Position numbers and translations under genes: made by a program
The notes under the pieces: model-generated
What the model saw: the letters and a program-made list of their open reading frames with translations, nothing else
Databases searched by the model: none
Told to the model about the DNA's origin: nothing
Shown here: in pieces, positions 25,501 to 38,287 of the stretch
Layout of the letters: each line of letters starts with the position of its first letter
Position numbering within the stretch: the first letter of the stretch is position 1
Origin: Hirudo medicinalis
Taxonomy: Eukaryota; Annelida; Clitellata; Hirudinida; Hirudinidae
DNA: 64,000 nucleotides
Direction: 5' to 3'
Assembly (NCBI GenBank): GCA_011800805.1
Contig: MPNW01000009.1
Location: 247,116 to 311,115, forward strand

Positions 25501-28500
25501 CAAAAAAAAATATGCACTTGATAGCTGCAACGATAAGCACTTTATACACTTACAACATAGGGGTGTTTGTAACCTTTTGACACGCACTGTACATTAGATG
25601 TGCTATCAATTGCAGTTATTGAAAAGTTGATGTGATGTTTTTAGAATTAAAATGCTACTAAATTTTTAATTTCGAATGAAGTTATTTTGATCGCAGCGTG
25701 GAGTTGATGAAGGATATACTGTCAAGTCCCTCATTGTGTGTCCTCCATCTTGAACAGGATGTTTACAGACTTCTGAAGAAAGTATGCATTTTAATGATTA
25801 AAAAATGTTTAATTATGAAACATTTTTTCAGGTTTGATTGCTTTACGTTACTGGCTAAATTTCCTGAAGATATAAGTTTCATTTGTCTTATATTAATGTC
25901 TTGTAGTGGTTGTACCTGAAGCTGTTTCCAGAGTGGCAGAAGAGTTTTGAAGACCTCAACGAATCGATTCTTTCGTGTTTCTCCGTGGGAGGTTGAATGA
26001 TTTCAGTTGTAAATGGTTCTATTAATAATTTCCATTTAAAATCTAGTTTTATTTTTAGGATCCCTGTCTAAAGATGAATCTTCGGAACCATTTCTTGAGT
26101 CAGAAGTTGGAAGAATATTTTTTCCTGCTTTCCAACCTCTGAGACTCGATCACGCCATTTGCAGCAAGAAATTTTGCGAACTTTTAAAGTCCGATAACAT
26201 CGTACCGAAGTGTAGCTTCATGTTACTTTGTGTCAATGGGAGACGTTTAAAAAAGTGAAACATGTTTTGTAATTTCAGCATGGAAGATAAGTGCCTACGA
26301 GAACCAATGGTGCAAGCTGATGAGGATTAAGGAGTGCCATCCGATCCAGTATGTATATATCCTTTAATTAAGCGTATTTCAAAGCAGCCCTACTCGCATA
26401 ATATATATACACATTAGGGTGGCCCTTATTTTAGAAGTTTCAAAATGTTATTGTCTGACCCCCCAAATGAGTTCCAATATATAAAAAATAATTCAGGCCA
26501 AATATGAGTAGGATTGAACAATATTTAGCTCAACGAAGTTTTAGTTTCCATAGAATATCAAATTCAGCAAAAGAACCAAGACTCGTCTAAATGTTTAATA
26601 TTTTAATAAAATGAAGTTTTTCAATAACTTAATAAATATAAATGTAATTACACGCATAGAAACTAAGAATTTTTGGTATATTTAATTAAATAATTTAGAA
26701 TTTATATTTATTTCAACCAAAAAGAGGGTCACGAATGACCACTAACGCAAATTGTAGTTCGTTTATAGATATAGAGTGTACAGAAAAACTTGAAATCATT
26801 TAATTGTTAGATATTCGTTGAGATCGGTGGTAGTTAAGCTAGCTTGGAATCTAGTATGAGTTGACGAGCTGATGATATCTAGGGGCAGAGAGTTCCAGGG
26901 TTTCACGATTCGATTGACGAAGAAATGGAACCTGTGAGTAGTGGAGCATTTTCCTTGGCATAGACGGAGGGCATGACCACGTGTGCGAGATGATATGAAA
27001 AGAGCATAAATGCAGAGGCATAAATCGTGGATGAAGCGTCGATGTTCGAGGGTCTTGAGCCCGAGTTTCTGAAGTCGGCTCCTCTTGAAGTGTTCGCAAT
27101 CCTGGAATGGTTTTGTGAAAAATATTTGGACATGTTCGATCTTCGGTATGAGCTGCTTGCTATGGGGGCTCCAGACTGGAGAACAATATTCAAGGATTGG
27201 CCGAACATAAGTGCAATACGCTCTGGTCAATATTTGTTGATCTCTTGAGCGAAAGGATTTGAGAAATAGACGTATTCTGATAAAGGCCTTGTGAATGATG
27301 TTGTTGAAATGGACTTTAAAAGTGAGTTTACTGTCAATGAGGACACCAAAGTCACGGATGTTGTCTGTGGAGGACATAGGTCTTAAGGAAATTGTGTATC
27401 TATTGGTAGGGGTGTTGTCCCCTGTTCTCTTGAAGGAAGCTTGAAGGCATTTGTCTGGGACTAATTTTTTTTATTAAGCTTGTAACATAATTCGTGGAGG
27501 GCACCTGTTGGGCAGCTGACATAGTATTTAAATAAATCTTGTTCTAGCACTGTGTAATCATCTCATTTTTTTAAATTTCTTCTAGTGTTGCCTTGTTTTA
27601 AATAAATTAAATTATTATACATGAATAGTTATCTTGCAAATCTTTGCATTTTCAAATAACATTGCGTTCACAAATTGATCGTTAGCATGCTGATAGAATC
27701 GAAGGAATTAAATTGCCATCAGGGAAGCAGGTTCTAGATTATTTTCTATATCTCCACAAAGTTTTGAAAGAGGATGTTCATAAGGAGGCTGCAATCTATA
27801 CTATTGATAGAGTCGAGGATTTCAGGTTTCGAGATGAAATTCTAACTTAGCATCGTCAAAATTCTATCAAAAAGAAAGGACGACAAGGCTGCGTAATCAG
27901 AGCTGACTGTTCTGCAATGTTCTCTCTATCCTACACTGGATAATAACTTCAAATTCACCTCTTACAGAAACAAATTCAAAAAGGTAAAAAAAAGCAGCAA
28001 TATGTTCAATTCTTCTCCAATAAATTTTGCTTGTATAAAAAGAATTGCAGAAAAACTTGGGACATAACAAATCACCTAATGAACAGAAAGAGTCATCATC
28101 CACTTCCATGTACATTCTATGACACAGATGGTCATCCACTTTCCTCTCCCACCGAAATTGCTAATTCCTTCAATGCATTTTTCTCAAACATTGAGAATGA
28201 ACTTGCCAAAAAATTTCCCCGAACAACCTAGATTTCAAAAAATATCTAAAAGTATTCCACACTCAATTTGTTTTATCAAATATCACGTCATATGAAATTA
28301 TTTTAATTTCTAAAACCCTCAAAAATTCTCATAGTGCTGATTGTGATGGCATTGATCCCTGGCAGGCATTTCAGTGCCTGTAATAGCTCATATCCTAGCC
28401 CTAATTAACTGCTCACTCTGCTCTGATTTTCCCGAGTCTCCCTAGAAACTGCGAAGTTGTACTATCTTACAAATCTGACTCCAAAGTAAACATCACCAAC

Positions 28501-31500
28501 TACAGACTGATATCAATTCTCCCATACTTCTCCAAATTTTTTGAAAAAAATAATTTACAATAGAACTACCTCATTTTTCAGCAAGTTTTAAGTTATCAAA
28601 GATTGTCANNNNNNNNNNNNNNNNNNNNNNNNNNNNNNNNNNNNNNNNNNNNNNNNNNNNNNNNNNNNNNNNNNNNNNNNNNNNNNNNNNNNNNNNNNNN
28701 NNNNNNNNNNNNNNNNNNNNNNNNNNNNNNNNNNNNNNNNNNNNNNNNNNNNNNNNNNNNNNNNNNNNNNNNNNNNNNNNNNNNNNNNNNNNNNNNNNNN
28801 NNNNNNNNNNNNNNNNNNNNNNNNNNNNNNNNNNNNNNNNNNNNNNNNNNNNNNNNNNNNNNNNNNNNNNNNNNNNNNNNNNNNNNNNNNNNNNNNNNNN
28901 NNNNNNNNNNNNNNNNNNNNNNNNNNNNNNNNNNNNNNNNNNNNNNNNNNNNNNNNNNNNNNNNNNNNNNNNNNNNNNNNNNNNNNNNNNNNNNNNNNNN
29001 NNNNNNNNNNNNNNNNNNNNNNNNNNNNNNNNNNNNNNNNNNNNNNNNNNNNNNNNNNNNNNNNNNNNNNNNNNNNNNNNNNNNNNNNNNNNNNNNNNNN
29101 NNNNNNNNNNNNNNNNNNNNNNNNNNNNNNNNNNNNNNNNNNNNNNNNNNNNNNNNNNNNNNNNNNNNNNNNNNNNNNNNNNNNNNNNNNNNNNNNNNNN
29201 NNNNNNNNNNNNNNNNNNNNNNNNNNNNNNNNNNNNNNNNNNNNNNNNNNNNNNNNNNNNNNNNNNNNNNNNNNNNNNNNNNNNNNNNNNNNNNNNNNNN
29301 NNNNNNNNNNNNNNNNNNNNNNNNNNNNNNNNNNNNNNNNNNNNNNNNNNNNNNNNNNNNNNNNNNNNNNNNNCAATTATTATCCGTCTAATTTTTATTA
29401 TCCACAGACTAATAACCTTTAAATATGATCTGGGAAGTCCTGATAGCGGGACGTCACTCCTTAAGACTGACTCTCGAGCCGATGGCATTTTACTTTTCTG
29501 TTGATATTTAAAGTGCATATTTACTTGTTTGGCTCAATAAAAAATTTAAAAAACATCAACAAAAGAAACAGAATGAGAAAAATAAGATTGCAAAAAAGAC
29601 TAGCACGATCTCAACTTGATAAGGATACCTTGTCAGATAAAGCTATATTAGAGGAGAGCAGCTGGAAGAAAGTCACCAAATTGGAAGAAGTGTCCTGGGT
29701 CAATTTACAGCACTTACAGCTTGACTCTCTCGGTCACAGTTTAAGATGACATTGCAAGACTCACGGAGTTATTGTGTCTCAAAGAGAAGCAAAAATCTGT
29801 TTTCTAGTTTGAGCAAGCCAATTGGATTTCTTGCCAAAGATCCTGATTAATGTAGTTTGCGATGTGAATATTCAAAAAAGCGATAATGGCTCAGCGTTCT
29901 CAAGACTATGAAAACGTCAACAACGAAATTACGTTAAATAATGTTTATAAATATATCACAGCAGTGATGACTTCAAGGCCACCGAGGTTTCTAAGTAAGA
30001 GGCAATCGAGAGTTGGCCTTGATTCAAGATGACACAAAGTCTGGCTGATTCAATAGCGAAGAACAGCTGCAACATGTTTTGCATGTTATCGAACAGAATC
30101 GGGCAAATTTTCGGAATGCAAAAAATTCTACCTAATTGCTTATTTAACCTGGAAAAAATAGTCATGATGTTTAAATATGGGTATTATAGATGATTTTGTT
30201 TGTTTCTATAAATGAGAATTATTTTTAAATAAGTAAGATTTAATTTTATTTCTGAATTCTATGACGATTGTGGATCGACTTCGGTCAGACACCATATTCA
30301 TAGTATGAGAAAATTTTGACGGTGTTGAGCGACCTCTAAATATTAATATTCTTTATCAAACTTTGCACATAATATTTTTTATGAAATGGAACCATTTGAG
30401 AGGGCCAGAGCTAATATTTTCAAAAAATAATTTTTTTTTCATCTAATATACATATTATTTTTAGAATGAGAAACATTGATGCTAGTCGTTTTGAAAGTTG
30501 TTGTCAGAGATGTGGACGTGCATTCAAAGAAGATAACCAGGTTCACATGTTTTGTTTGGGAGCTTTTTTAATCAAATTTTGAAAAAATAGACCATTAAAT
30601 CCTAGTCAACTAATAATTCTAAGTATACTTCCTGTCTTCAGTATTGTTGGAGATGGGTTGGCTTTAACTTCGGATGTGACCTCATATTTTCGTGGCGCAG
30701 AGGGTAAGCGCCAAAATTATTCAAAACAATTCATGAATAATTTCAAAATATCATCTATTCTTTCATGTTATCGATTGCATCATAAAAAGTTTTAAAAAAT
30801 AAAACCCTAAGAAACTTGGAATTTGCGAATTCACACAAATTGAATGTAAAAGTAAAATTCTCAATTTGATGTGCCTTAATCAATTATATGACTTTTAATC
30901 TCCAGAATTTTGAGAGTGAAAAGAAATTTGAACTCATCTTCGTCGCTTTTTGATTCTTGTTCTTCTCATGTTTTCTTCTACAGGTGATCAGTTAAAAGTT
31001 ATTTTATTAAGCAGCGCATTAATTAAATAACATATTTGACATTTTAGAATAGATTTGTTTTCATTGAACGACTGTGGGAAGAAGACATATGAATCTCACA
31101 CTGCCATATTGATGGCCGAACTTGATCTTTACTCGGTTAGATTTTAAATTAACATTTAACATACAATAAACATAAATATAATTAAGCAATGATGCGATAT
31201 TTGAAATAAATAAGATGATCAAATATAAAAGTTATCGTAGAAAGATAACAACAATAATAACAATATTGTATATCACCGCGTGAATGTCCAGGATATACTT
31301 CTAATGAGCGTCGATGAATGTGAACTCAAGTATCCATTGTACATGTCTTGCAAGTTCTTCCATCCAGCGGCACCTTTTATGGGTTGTGCGTCGTCTTCAA
31401 CAACAAAGTCCATTGAGTCTCTGACCCCAAGAGCGGCTGATTTTGAAACAATATCGGTGACGATATCATTTGAAGAAGATAATGTTCCTGAAAATAATGA

Positions 31501-31555
31501 AACTGAGGAACCTCAACGAAGCAGAAGTTCAACTACTGTGAATGGAGAACCTTAA
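22501..31555 (+). CDS. Germ cell-less homologue (BTB-BACK protein)
   Basis: A BTB adaptor for CUL3 ubiquitin ligase at the nuclear envelope, needed for germ-cell formation in flies and sperm nuclei in mammals. Fifteen exons close in phase to 520 residues (human about 515): 22501-22589, 23340-23463, 24834-24930, 25002-25114, 25190-25236, 25296-25427, 25697-25781, 25907-25991, 26059-26211, 26279-26348, 30465-30540, 30642-30703, 30906-30983, 31048-31135, 31292-31555. The start MGN fits the family's N-myristoyl MG, followed by a basic KKRKLK. The BTB domain has GEGSDVTLLAFGKLWNLHKI and VDYFKNMFGGTWSES; BACK follows (LADKYNCQSLRENCVEFL). The C-terminal part has CCQRCGRAFK and YCWRWVGFNFGCDLIF, diagnostic of this family. 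Introns 2 and 10 carry LINEs, and intron 10 a 765-base N gap. The exon 9 donor is the second GT of AAGTGTAG. The last 45 residues are a Glu/Ser/Thr-rich tail not typical of the family. Confidence 0.95.
23560..24480 (+). mobile_element. CR1-type LINE fragment in intron 2 of germ cell-less
   Basis: Plus-strand RT pieces in several frames: SCVTNLLEFFEDVIRRLNQG, VDLIYLDFAKAIDK, GPLLFIIYINDLDIGISS, then, after an insertion, KFADDTLCYSMNEEEDVLAL and ANRILGMIRRTTIT.EKDVILR. It is related to the 16.3-16.6 kb element (shared LGMIRRT.I..KDVILR). Stops and frameshifts show it is dead. It lies in the sense direction of the host gene. Confidence 0.85.
23905..24108. mobile_element. Unclassified insertion splitting the LINE at its FADD motif
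   Basis: The LINE reading is SSKLVK before 23902 and KFADDT from about 24109; the roughly 205 bases between do not belong to RT. Similar short AAAGT-containing sequence flanks both sides and could be a target duplication. The inside contains ACTAGGGCTAGAACG and CTCCTAGCTCCTAAATTAG, which I cannot classify; a SINE or a MITE is possible. Confidence 0.5.
26796..27460 (-). mobile_element. LINE C-terminal RT fragment, largely open frame
   Basis: A 193-residue minus-strand frame with NIRDFGVLIDSKLTFKVHFN, then AYCTYVRPILEYCSPVWSPH and RFHFFVNRIVKPWNSLPLDI. These are the thumb-region and final motifs of Jockey/CR1-type LINEs (LG..D..L.F..H, VRP.LEY.S.VW.P, R....WN.LP). The frame continues right to about 27460. 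Few disabling changes, so it is younger than its neighbours. It lies in intron 10 of germ cell-less, antisense to the gene. Confidence 0.88.
27690..27890 (+). mobile_element. Possible transposon-derived coding fragment
   Basis: Plus-strand reading gives IEGIKLPSGKQVLDYFLYLH, KVLKEDVHKEAAIYTIDRVE, then a stop. It looks like real protein sequence and ends abruptly, but it does not match germ cell-less, whose reading closes without it. I think it is a fragment of a transposase-associated protein but cannot name the family. Confidence 0.4.
27900..28608 (+). mobile_element. Jockey/CR1-type LINE fragment ending at the assembly gap
   Basis: Plus-strand pieces: ITNHLMNRKSHHPLPC, then SSPTEIANSFNAFFSNIENE, SADCDGIDPW, ALINCSL...SDFPES, and NITNYRLISILPY.SKFFEK. 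This order is the upstream linker and first RT blocks of Jockey/CR1 LINEs. It runs straight into the N gap, so the RT core may be hidden there. Confidence 0.82.
28609..29373. other. Assembly gap (765 N)
   Basis: Unknown bases within intron 10 of germ cell-less. Flanked on the left by a LINE, which suggests that a repeat broke the assembly. Confidence 0.98.
29374..30464. other. Rest of germ cell-less intron 10
   Basis: No host exon is seen. Short open stretches (29501-29749 plus, 29956-30165 minus) have no motif I recognise and are likely old repeat debris. Confidence 0.4.
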
Positions 31556-31680
31556 TGTTGTCATTCATTAATCATTCTGATGGTATTGGTGTAGTTCCAA
31601 TTTTCGATCCATTCAAGTTTCCCTGATTCAGACGACCATTTGTTCTCACTCAGTAATTCTCACTTGGTAATTAATATCAT

Positions 31681-31686
31681 AATAAA
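31681..31686 (+). terminator. Poly(A) signal of germ cell-less
   Basis: AATAAA lies 126 bases after the stop codon at 31555. Confidence 0.5.
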
Positions 31687-33055
31687 CGACGTGCTTGTTC
31701 AATAACTTTCCACCTCAAACCTTCGAGGTGGAAGATTTAAGCTTAATATATCAAAATGTGTTTCATTGCTGAAGATCTCACATCTCACTTTGTTTTTAAG
31801 TACTTTTTTCTATCTTTATTTATCATCAGAGTGATCCAAGTTAATTAGTTTCTTTCTTTCTCGGTTTTTAATAAAAGATTGCAGAGCAAAAAATGCCTAA
31901 TCACGATCAAAAAGATCCTGAATTCTGAAGATGGGTTGCCCGATTTGCCCGGTTCAATGGGATACAGCAGGGCAAAACCGGGTTAGAGGAAAAGGGAAAA
32001 AAGGAAATAAACTCGTTAACTAGTGATTAATGTATCATTAAACTCGCAAGGGCCTCGCGCATAGCCCAGTTGTTTATCCCGGCTGTAATAATATCAGTAT
32101 ATATGCACGCACTTATTAAAATTGTAAAATAAAATATTAAAATAAAGTAAAATTGTTTCTTTGCGAATTTGTTTGTATAAACCAAATGGTTTGCATCGTT
32201 GCCACATTGTTCAACATCTATAAGTCTATATTATTCAAAAATAAAACGAAAATTGAGCAACGAAAATTTTCCAGAAACGTCGGTTTAGTAAAAAATATTC
32301 TGAACCCCAAAAGAAGAGAATATATATAGGCCAGGCACAGAGACAGGTCGTCGTCTTCGCAGTGTCGTCATGTAGTATTATTATTATTGATTCTTTTTAT
32401 CGAATAAAGGTTTCTATTGTTCGTTCGAGTGTCTCCTAGCAATCTGCAAATTCGAACTTGTGTAGTGAAAGGCTCTTTGGGCAAATCACCTCACAGAAAA
32501 TATTGAAAAAGTTGGGAAAAGGAGGATTTGAGAATTGTCGTCTCCAAAATTCCTTAAATTTCAGACAATAAGCATCTTATGCCCCGGCAATGTTTGGCAC
32601 TAAATTTACGCTATCCAACAATTTTATGTTATTTGTTTATCTGCATCATTTCCACAATCTAAAATCGAGTTTAAAGTTAGCAGCCTGCAGCTACTTTGCA
32701 GAAAGCCATTTTTGGTTGTCTAGTTTTAAGTGAGCTGAAAAGCATATGGGTTAAAATGTAGGTAATTGGGTACAAATAAGAAATTACAGATTGGATAAAA
32801 ATTGTGAGTTAATATGCTAATTTTAATTAATATAATAATGGGTTATAGTATTATCGGTACCACAATAGTTTTTGGTGTGGTTTTAATATGTTTATCATGA
32901 GATACGAATTTGAGGCATCACTAGAAATACAGGCTGGCAGGACTTTAGGAAAATTTACAATTATATTGCAAATGCAACGTTCATCACTATATTTGATTCA
33001 AAAATTTGTATCCTAGAATATTTTGCCAAATTAACTGCTATTTTAACTGTGCTTT
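31687..33055. other. Intergenic; possible LTR-like promoter segment
   Basis: No gene is seen. Near 32316-32425 a strong TATA-like run (GAATATATATAGG) is followed about 85 bases later by AATAAAGG. This order is typical of a retrotransposon LTR, but I found no second copy, no internal genes and no clear TG...CA ends. Confidence 0.3.
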
Positions 33056-33244
33056 ATAGAAAGAAAATATGGTCAGCATAAGTTTGTTAAGAACACTTTA
33101 CGTACTACCATAGCAGATGAAAGACTAGACTCTTTGATGCTATTAGCTAGTGAAAAAGAACTAACAGATGAGACTGAATTACCAGATGTAATTTCTTTTT
33201 GGGAAAAGTTGAAGCAAAGGCGAATTCAAGTTATTAAGGATTGA
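33056..33244 (+). pseudogene. hAT-type transposase C-terminal remnant
   Basis: Plus-strand frame ending at the stop near 33244 reads KYGQHKFVKNTLRTTIADER then LDSLMLLASEKELTDETELP. This resembles the C-terminal dimerisation part of hAT and ZMYM-type transposases (F..LK.IK..LRSTM..ERL..L..L..E). No upstream transposase sequence was seen, so it is a 5'-truncated relic. Confidence 0.55.
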
Positions 33245-34034
33245 ACAGGTGATTCACGTTCCAATTTTTATTATAAATATTGGAAATTCGATTTGTAGAT
33301 AATATACCTAACTATGATTTCAGATCCTTCTTTTACCATACAAGGAATCAAGAACTAAGCACTATTTAAGAAATTCCGTTTCGATGTATAAAACGAAATT
33401 TGTGTATTTTATTCGGAAGACATTGGTATGCATGTTTTAAAGTGCCATGAGTTTTGTGCTTTGTTAAATCTGGTCAAAATTTTGAGTTTAGTCACGTTTG
33501 AGCAAACATTTTTCATAGTTCCTATTAGATAAAAATAAACATCGATTAAAAGTTTGTCGTTAAAATTTAGTCTCTGAGTTGAGAAAAATTGCTCCTCATG
33601 TCCTCCCACTGTATTTGCTTTCGGTAGGGCTGTGCATGTAAGAGAATTGAGCGTTTACCCAGTGCTTAGCATTAAACAAAAGGTTTATTCTTCCTTTTAA
33701 TGATGGGTTTATTGCTCTCCCATATATGCATTAGTAAAGTAAGAATGTAATGCAATGTTGTAAGTGTTGTACCATAATATTTTTTAAATTTGTGTCTAAT
33801 TGATAATTTCAGAAAAATGGCTTTTATTATTATTGAGTTTGAAAATACTTCGATAAAGAATTAAAACTCATTGATTTATTAGCATAATTGATTTGTTTAG
33901 TGTGAACATTCACAAAATGTGATTTTAATTCGAGTACTTTTTTATGTACATTCAAAGTAATTTTGCATTAACATTTTGTTTATTTTCATTAAAAATGACA
34001 TAATAAACAACTTTTGTAATTTTTTTATACAGCT
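33245..34034. other. Intergenic, no feature seen
   Basis: AT-rich sequence without coding signal on either strand. Confidence 0.4.
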
Positions 34035-34176
34035 ATATGCGGCAACCCGTGATTAATGATACCGGGATTCGGCTGGGCAACCCGCGCTACGACCGCGGTC
34101 AAATCCAACGGTCTGCCCGTGCGGGGCCCGCATTTCATACCGCGTGGGACCCAGGCGGTTCCGCTTATTTGTGTTT
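34035..34176. other. GC-rich island of unknown nature
   Basis: About 140 bases rich in G and C inside very AT-rich DNA. It contains palindromic pieces (ACCGCGGT, GCGGGGCCCGC) and several direct near-repeats of GGCAACCCG. The edges are abrupt. It could be a short inserted element, a structured RNA or foreign sequence. No tRNA or rRNA fold is evident to me. Confidence 0.5.
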
Positions 34177-34719
34177 GCTGGGTAGTGATATTAATAATAT
34201 CCCAATTAACTAGATAAACATACTCATAGGTTTTATGTTTCATGGCATGGAGACATTTAGAAATTCATTTTATAGTGTAAAATTTATACTTTTGTCGTTT
34301 TGAGGATAATCACAAAATATCAAGAATATTTATTAAAGTTTGGTCTACACGGTAATTTAGATAGAGAAAATAACGCATCGAGAATAAAGAGAAATGACAT
34401 GTTTTAAATGCAGATAACTAAAATGTGATTGGAAAGATTTTATCACAAGGTGTTTCACGAAAAAAAGCACCAATTAAATTTTATCGATTACAAGAATTAA
34501 ATTACTTTTTAAAATAAACTCATGAAAAAAGATCTGCATTTTGCTTGCGTAAGATAAATTGAAAGCAATCAGGCCTTCTGTTGCTATTGCAACTATTGTG
34601 TCCGAGTTTCGAGTTCGAGTCTTTTCGTGCTGGGGTTTTTGCGGTTCGAATGTTAGTGCTCCATATATTTTATGCTATTCTGGTTAATGTTTTGTAAATC
34701 GAGAAGTATTTTTAAGCAG
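34177..34719 (+). promoter_or_regulatory. Upstream region of SKP1
   Basis: No gene. The last bases before the ATG (TATTTTTAAGCAG) form a 3' splice-site-like sequence ending exactly at the start codon, which hints at a 5' UTR intron or trans-splicing. Confidence 0.4.
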
Positions 34720-35405
<686 letters not shown>

Positions 35406-36072
35406 TTCACTTGGGTATTCGAGATGTTCTGAATCGTTTATTTTGAGACCAAGCTTTGGCAGCAAACTTGAATATTTTTGTGCACTTTGTTTTTGTTATG
35501 AGTTATAGCTGATATCAGTGACCTGGAGGGCCAATGCTTTTAATAATGTGGTGTGTGATAATTGGCTGCTGCAAACTTTAGGTTCATGTTTTTGCTTCAT
35601 TTGATTTCCTGAAGCTTGGAAGTTTTCGCTTGAAATATTGCGTTTTTGTATGTCTTTAGTACAAACAAATTTTTCTGGGATCCAAGATGCGGATGTAAAG
35701 CAACTAGGCTGGGGGATTTTAAACATATTTTGACAACAATATCCGATCATCTGCATTTGGTAGAGCTGCAATTAATGAGATTTTGATTTGATCCTTAGAA
35801 AGCTATACATGTTGATTTAAAAATACTAACTTAGGAGTTGTGCCAACATCACATCCTCAACTCAAAATCAATAGGCAAACTTTTGGGATGTTTTTAAGTT
35901 TATTTTCAAATGTTTAGAATTAAGTTTCAAAAAGCACACTGACTAACAATCAAGTTGTTTAGAATTTAGTCAAATTGGCTATTTATTTAGATTGGCTAAG
36001 TTGGATCACATTAAAGTTCTCATTAACAGCTTTGCCTTTCAGAAAAAACTGTAGAGTGGCCCACATTGTTTA
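35406..36072. other. Convergent intergenic region SKP1/DPM1
   Basis: Holds the 3' UTRs of two genes facing each other. No coding signal is seen; the short minus ORFs here do not resemble proteins. Confidence 0.4.
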
Positions 36073-37557
<1,485 letters not shown>

Positions 37558-38287
37558 CGAGATTGATACTTAACGTAAGTATTACTAACTAAAAGTGGAT
37601 CCTTCTCACCTGCTGTAAAATGAAAAAGTCTGAATTTAAAAATATTAATTTTGATAAAATTATAGAAAATTTATGTAAACAAAAACCATTCATACATTTT
37701 TTAGCTACGAAAATACTTCGTTTAAACATTAAATCTAATTAAATTAATTTGGTCATTTTCGTTTGAACGTGAAATTGCTAGACATAACATTACTAAGCTT
37801 CTTCCTTAAGCATTAACTGTGCCTTAACATTATTTAAACTTTAAAAACACTTCTATCAACATATTTAATAGTTTATTATATTCGTTGAGAAGTTCTCATA
37901 TCGATTTGCCTGCATTAGATTCTGCTTCTGCTGTATGACCTAAAAATCAATACAATGTGTTATGTAAATGATGCTCCTAATAGCATAAAAATTCTTAAAA
38001 ACTTTATTTATGGACATAAAAATAACAAATTTTTATTCGTCAAGTATTGGTTGATCTGGCATCACCCTCGTTAGTTAGGACAGACAAGCTGCTCTGCTAT
38101 GCGTTGGATCAAATTATCATATCGGGAGACATCCCAGACCTCTGCAATCCAGTCTGCAGATTTCCACCTTGAAACGGTCTCTTGCTTTCTCAGGTTTAAC
38201 ATTGAAATTTTTATGTACAGATATTACATGAGCGAAGCAATCTTTTAAGTTTTCTAATTAATCAGCAATTTATTTTGACATACAGAC
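37558..38287. promoter_or_regulatory. Divergent region between DPM1 and the filament gene
   Basis: The two genes are transcribed away from each other across 730 bases, so both promoters probably lie here. A 3' splice-site-like TTTTGACATACAG ends 2-3 bases before the filament ATG. No TATA box is evident. Confidence 0.4.

Noticed and set aside
28571..29518. Long open frames across 28.6-29.4 kb
   Set aside because: They consist of N bases and are not sequence.
32316..32425. Complete LTR retrotransposon
   Set aside because: Only a TATA-AATAAA arrangement is seen; no paired LTR, primer site or internal genes.
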